Below, piece by piece: positions 61,632-64,000 of a stretch of DNA of 64,000 nucleotides. The stretch is from the NCBI GenBank assembly GCA_030141605.1, contig JAQGDQ010000141.1, forward strand, positions 174,501 to 238,500, written 5' to 3'. Below the pieces are notes generated by a model. That model did not search any database and was not told the DNA's origin. It was given only the letters and a program-made list of their open reading frames with translations. The first letter of the stretch is position 1. Every line of letters begins with the position of its first letter. Source of the stretch: Tubiluchus corallicola. Lineage: Eukaryota; Priapulida; Priapulimorpha; Priapulimorphida; Tubiluchidae. A program made the position numbers and the translations under genes.

Positions 61632-62850
61632 ATGAAATGTGAATCTTGATAAAGCTTAAACTCAGTATACTTGCAGTAGAAAATGTGAATCTTGATAATC
61701 TTGATAAAGCTAAAACTTGCAGTAGAAAATGTGAATCTTGATAAAGCTTAAACTCAGTATACTTGTAGTAGAAAATGTGAATCTTGATAAAGCTTAAACT
61801 CAGCAATACCTGCAGTAGAAAATGTGAATCTTGATAAAGCTTAAACTTAGAAATACTTGCAGTAGAAAATGTGAATCTTGATAAAGCTTAAACTTAGAAA
61901 TACTTGCAGTAGAAAATGTGAATCTTGATAAAGCTTAAACTCAGTATACTTGCAGTAGAAAATGTGAATCTTGATAAAGCTTAAACTCAGTAATGTTTGC
62001 AGTAGAAAATGTGAATCTTGATAAAGCTTAAACTCAGTCATACTTGCAGTAGAAAATGTGAATCTTGATAAAGCTTAAACTCAGTAATACTTGCAGTAGA
62101 AAATGTGAATCTTGATAAAGCTTAAACTCAGTAATACTTGCAGTAGAAAATGTGAATCTTGATAAAGCTTAAACTCAGTAATACTTGCAGTAGAAAATGT
62201 GAATCTTGATAAAGCTTAAACTCAGTATACTTGCAGTAGAAAATGTGAATCATGATAAAGCTTAAACTCAGTAATACTTGCAGTAGAAAATGTGAATCTT
62301 GATAAAGCTTAAACTCAGTAATACTTGCAGTAGAAAATGCGAGTCTTGATAAAGCTTAAACTCAGTAATACTTGCAGTAGAAAATGTGAATCTTGATAAA
62401 GCTTAAACTCAGTAATACTTGCAGTAGAAAATGTGAATCTTGATAAAGCTTAAACTCAGTAATACCTACAGTAGAAAATGTGAATCTTGATAAAGCTTAA
62501 ACTTAGAAATACTTGCAGTAGAAAATGTGAATCTTGATAAAGCTTAAACTCAGTAATACTTGCAGTAGAAAATGTGAATCTTGATAAAGCTTAAACATCA
62601 GTAATACTTGCAGTAGAAAATGTGAGTCTCGATAAAGCTTAAACTCAGTAATACTTGCAGTAGAAAATGTGAATCTCGATAAAGCTTAAACTCAGTAATA
62701 CTTGCAGTAGAAAATGTGAATCTCGATAAAGCTCAAACTCAGTAATACCTGCAGTAGAAAATGTGAATCTTGATAAAGCTTAAACTCAGTAATACTTGCA
62801 GTAGAAAATGTGAATCTTGATAAAGCTTAAACTCAGTAATACTTGCAGTA
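61632..62850. repeat. Minisatellite M5, 46-47-bp unit, about 26 copies
   Basis: Units of the type CTTGCAGTAGAAAATGTGAA, TCTTGATAAAGCTTAAACTC, AGTAATA, with shared variants (TTAGAAATA, AGTATA, TCTCGATAAAG) grouped in neighbouring units. It lies in the last intron, about 1 kb before exon 4. Each unit includes a 3' splice-site-like ATACTTGCAG. Confidence 0.95.
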
Positions 62851-63324
62851 GTCTTTTTCATGTTCATGTTTTATAAGTATTATAACGCAATAGGTAAGTC
62901 TTGCTAGTTTTCACCAGTGTTGAGCGTGTAAAACTTGTATTGACACATCAGACTATTGCACATAAACTTGTCCGGCGGTTTTGAAATCAGTTTGCTAGTA
63001 AGAAGGCTGGCGGGTCTTGAAGAGAGGGGACGATTTAAGGAAAATCCTGCACGGATTTAACCCCCAAAATTGATAGTGGTAGTGTTGACAGTGCAGATGG
63101 CTAGGTGGGGGATGTTAAAAACAACAATGCAAATTTTGACCAACTTTTTAGGCTGTTCTACTGAAAAGTTACAAACAAGAAAAAACGCATGGCTCCCCTC
63201 CCCCTACTGCGATAGAGAACTTGTTTTATGCAACTGCGTCTTAGTAATTTAAGACTCGACTGAGTGATTTACTGCACTATGATTACTAAGAACTTTATTT
63301 CAACATTAATGTTTTATCTCACCA

Positions 63325-63410
63325 TATTTCATAATTTTGCAGACCGGTTTCGGTCCAGACGGATCTTCTCCAGGGCCTAAAATATTGAAATACCAGAGTC
63401 ACGGTTTTAT
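63325..63410 (-). mobile_element. Possible Penelope-like or related retroelement end
   Basis: On the minus strand CCCTGGAGAAGATCCGTCTG is followed by GACCGAAACCGGTCTGC and AAAATTATG. Many animal repeats, including Penelope-like element termini with hammerhead-type folds, carry a CTGAAGA...GAAAC block of this layout. Here one core base differs (CTGGAGA), and a weak stem GATCC/GGACC precedes GAAAC. The identity is tentative. Confidence 0.25.
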
Positions 63411-63567
63411 GTTGTGAATCTTGTTGTTGTATCACTGTTACTGGTTTTATGCATTTTCTTACGTTCTATAAATTTTACATATTTATTACATAAGTTCCAA
63501 TAAGGTCTAACAACTTGATTGTTTATCTTTATATACATTATACAGTATTGTTTTATCTCATTGTGTT

Positions 63568-63720
63568 TAATAGTAGTAGTAATAATGTAATATAATATAA
63601 TGTAATGTAATGTAATTTATTGGGTGAAACATATTTACAAGAGCACACGGCCATTACCAAAAAAACAATTATAAATATAATATGGCACATAACACATTAC
63701 GAAATATTAAAAGCAACATA
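63568..63720 (-). mobile_element. LINE 3' tail with ATTAC microsatellite
   Basis: On the minus strand the sequence reads GGTAATGGCCGTGTGCTCTT, GTAAATATGTTTCACCCAAT, AAATTACATTACATTACATT. This is the usual layout of a 5'-truncated LINE copy: a short 3' untranslated end running into a simple-repeat tail. No coding part is left. Confidence 0.5.
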
Positions 63721-63865
63721 CACTATTACTGTAGGTATTGTTTAACTTTAGTGTTGTAGTATTTTAGAACCTGAAGGAGATCTACAACAGTATGAATTAT
63801 GAATAAAATATGCATTATTTGCCAAACACGAACAAAAGTATCTCACCATGTGTTCTGCATTTCAG

Positions 63866-63984
63866 GATTTGTGGTTCGGCGACAGGAGAGCTTATCCAAG
63901 GATAGACCCAAACACATACGCTCGCTCAGCGAGGAGTATACGAACCTGAAAGCAGCGACAGCAGCATCACCTAACGGAAATAGG
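63866..63984 (+). CDS. Exon 4: common exon shared by all N-termini; gene continues off the right edge
   Basis: The exon has 119 bases between an acceptor (tctgcatttcag) and a consensus donor (AGG then gtaagt). It enters in phase 1 and leaves in phase 0. With the G contributed by any upstream exon it reads G-FVVRRQESLSKDRPK... and then HIRSLSEEYTNLKAATAASP. Two further basic-directed Ser sites (RRQES, IRSLS) continue the phospho-regulatory character. Three upstream exons (47169, 48782 and 56748) all end in matching phase. No stop and no poly(A) signal follow within the window, so the body of the protein lies beyond it. Confidence 0.8.
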
Positions 63985-64000
63985 GTAAGTTTAAAAATAG

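Noticed and set aside
61504-62041. Minus-strand frames with a repeated LSLSFIKIHIFY motif
   Set aside because: These are translations of the 47-bp minisatellite M5.

Overview
The window looks like nuclear DNA of an invertebrate animal. It is AT-rich, has no operon-like coding, shows canonical GT/AG introns of 3 to 16 kb, and is packed with DNA-transposon relics and minisatellites. I cannot place the phylum from the sequence alone. Real protein-coding sequence is under 2% of the window.

One gene is visible. It lies on the + strand, occupies roughly 36.7 kb to beyond the right edge, and is cut off there. Its coding exons are 37174-37227, 43690-44178, 47169-47214 and 63866-63984. Two extra exons, 48782-48836 and 56748-57180, start with their own ATG and end in the same reading phase as exon 47169-47214, so each can splice directly to 63866. 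The simplest reading is one gene with at least three promoters (about 36.7, 48.6 and 56.5 kb) giving three different N-termini on a common body. All visible protein is low-complexity and rich in Ser, Pro and basic residues. It carries many Arg-x-x-Ser/Thr sites and has no catalytic domain, so I do not recognise the family. It looks like the disordered, phosphorylated N-terminal part of a larger regulatory protein.

0-36 kb holds no convincing gene and is repeat-dominated. It has TTAA-flanked MITEs of three families (A, B, C), a pogo-like element with a transposase fragment nested in a MITE, hAT elements with 8-bp target duplications, a mariner-like element, a 30-bp and a 54-bp minisatellite, and a CAA/CAG-rich block. 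36-48 kb holds the first promoter, the main exons and a highly homogeneous 43-bp minisatellite in intron 1. Two hAT-type elements sit immediately after the 5' splice sites of exons 2 and 3. 48-64 kb holds the two alternative first exons, further MITEs, a degraded LINE 3' end and a 26-copy 47-bp minisatellite about 1 kb before the last exon.

The main points of interest are the set of alternative first exons with their distinct control motifs (TATA box, CTCF-type motif, paired GTCACGTGAY boxes), and an apparent superfamily of short TTAA-flanked elements with related ends and recurrent CRE-like TGACGTCA sites.
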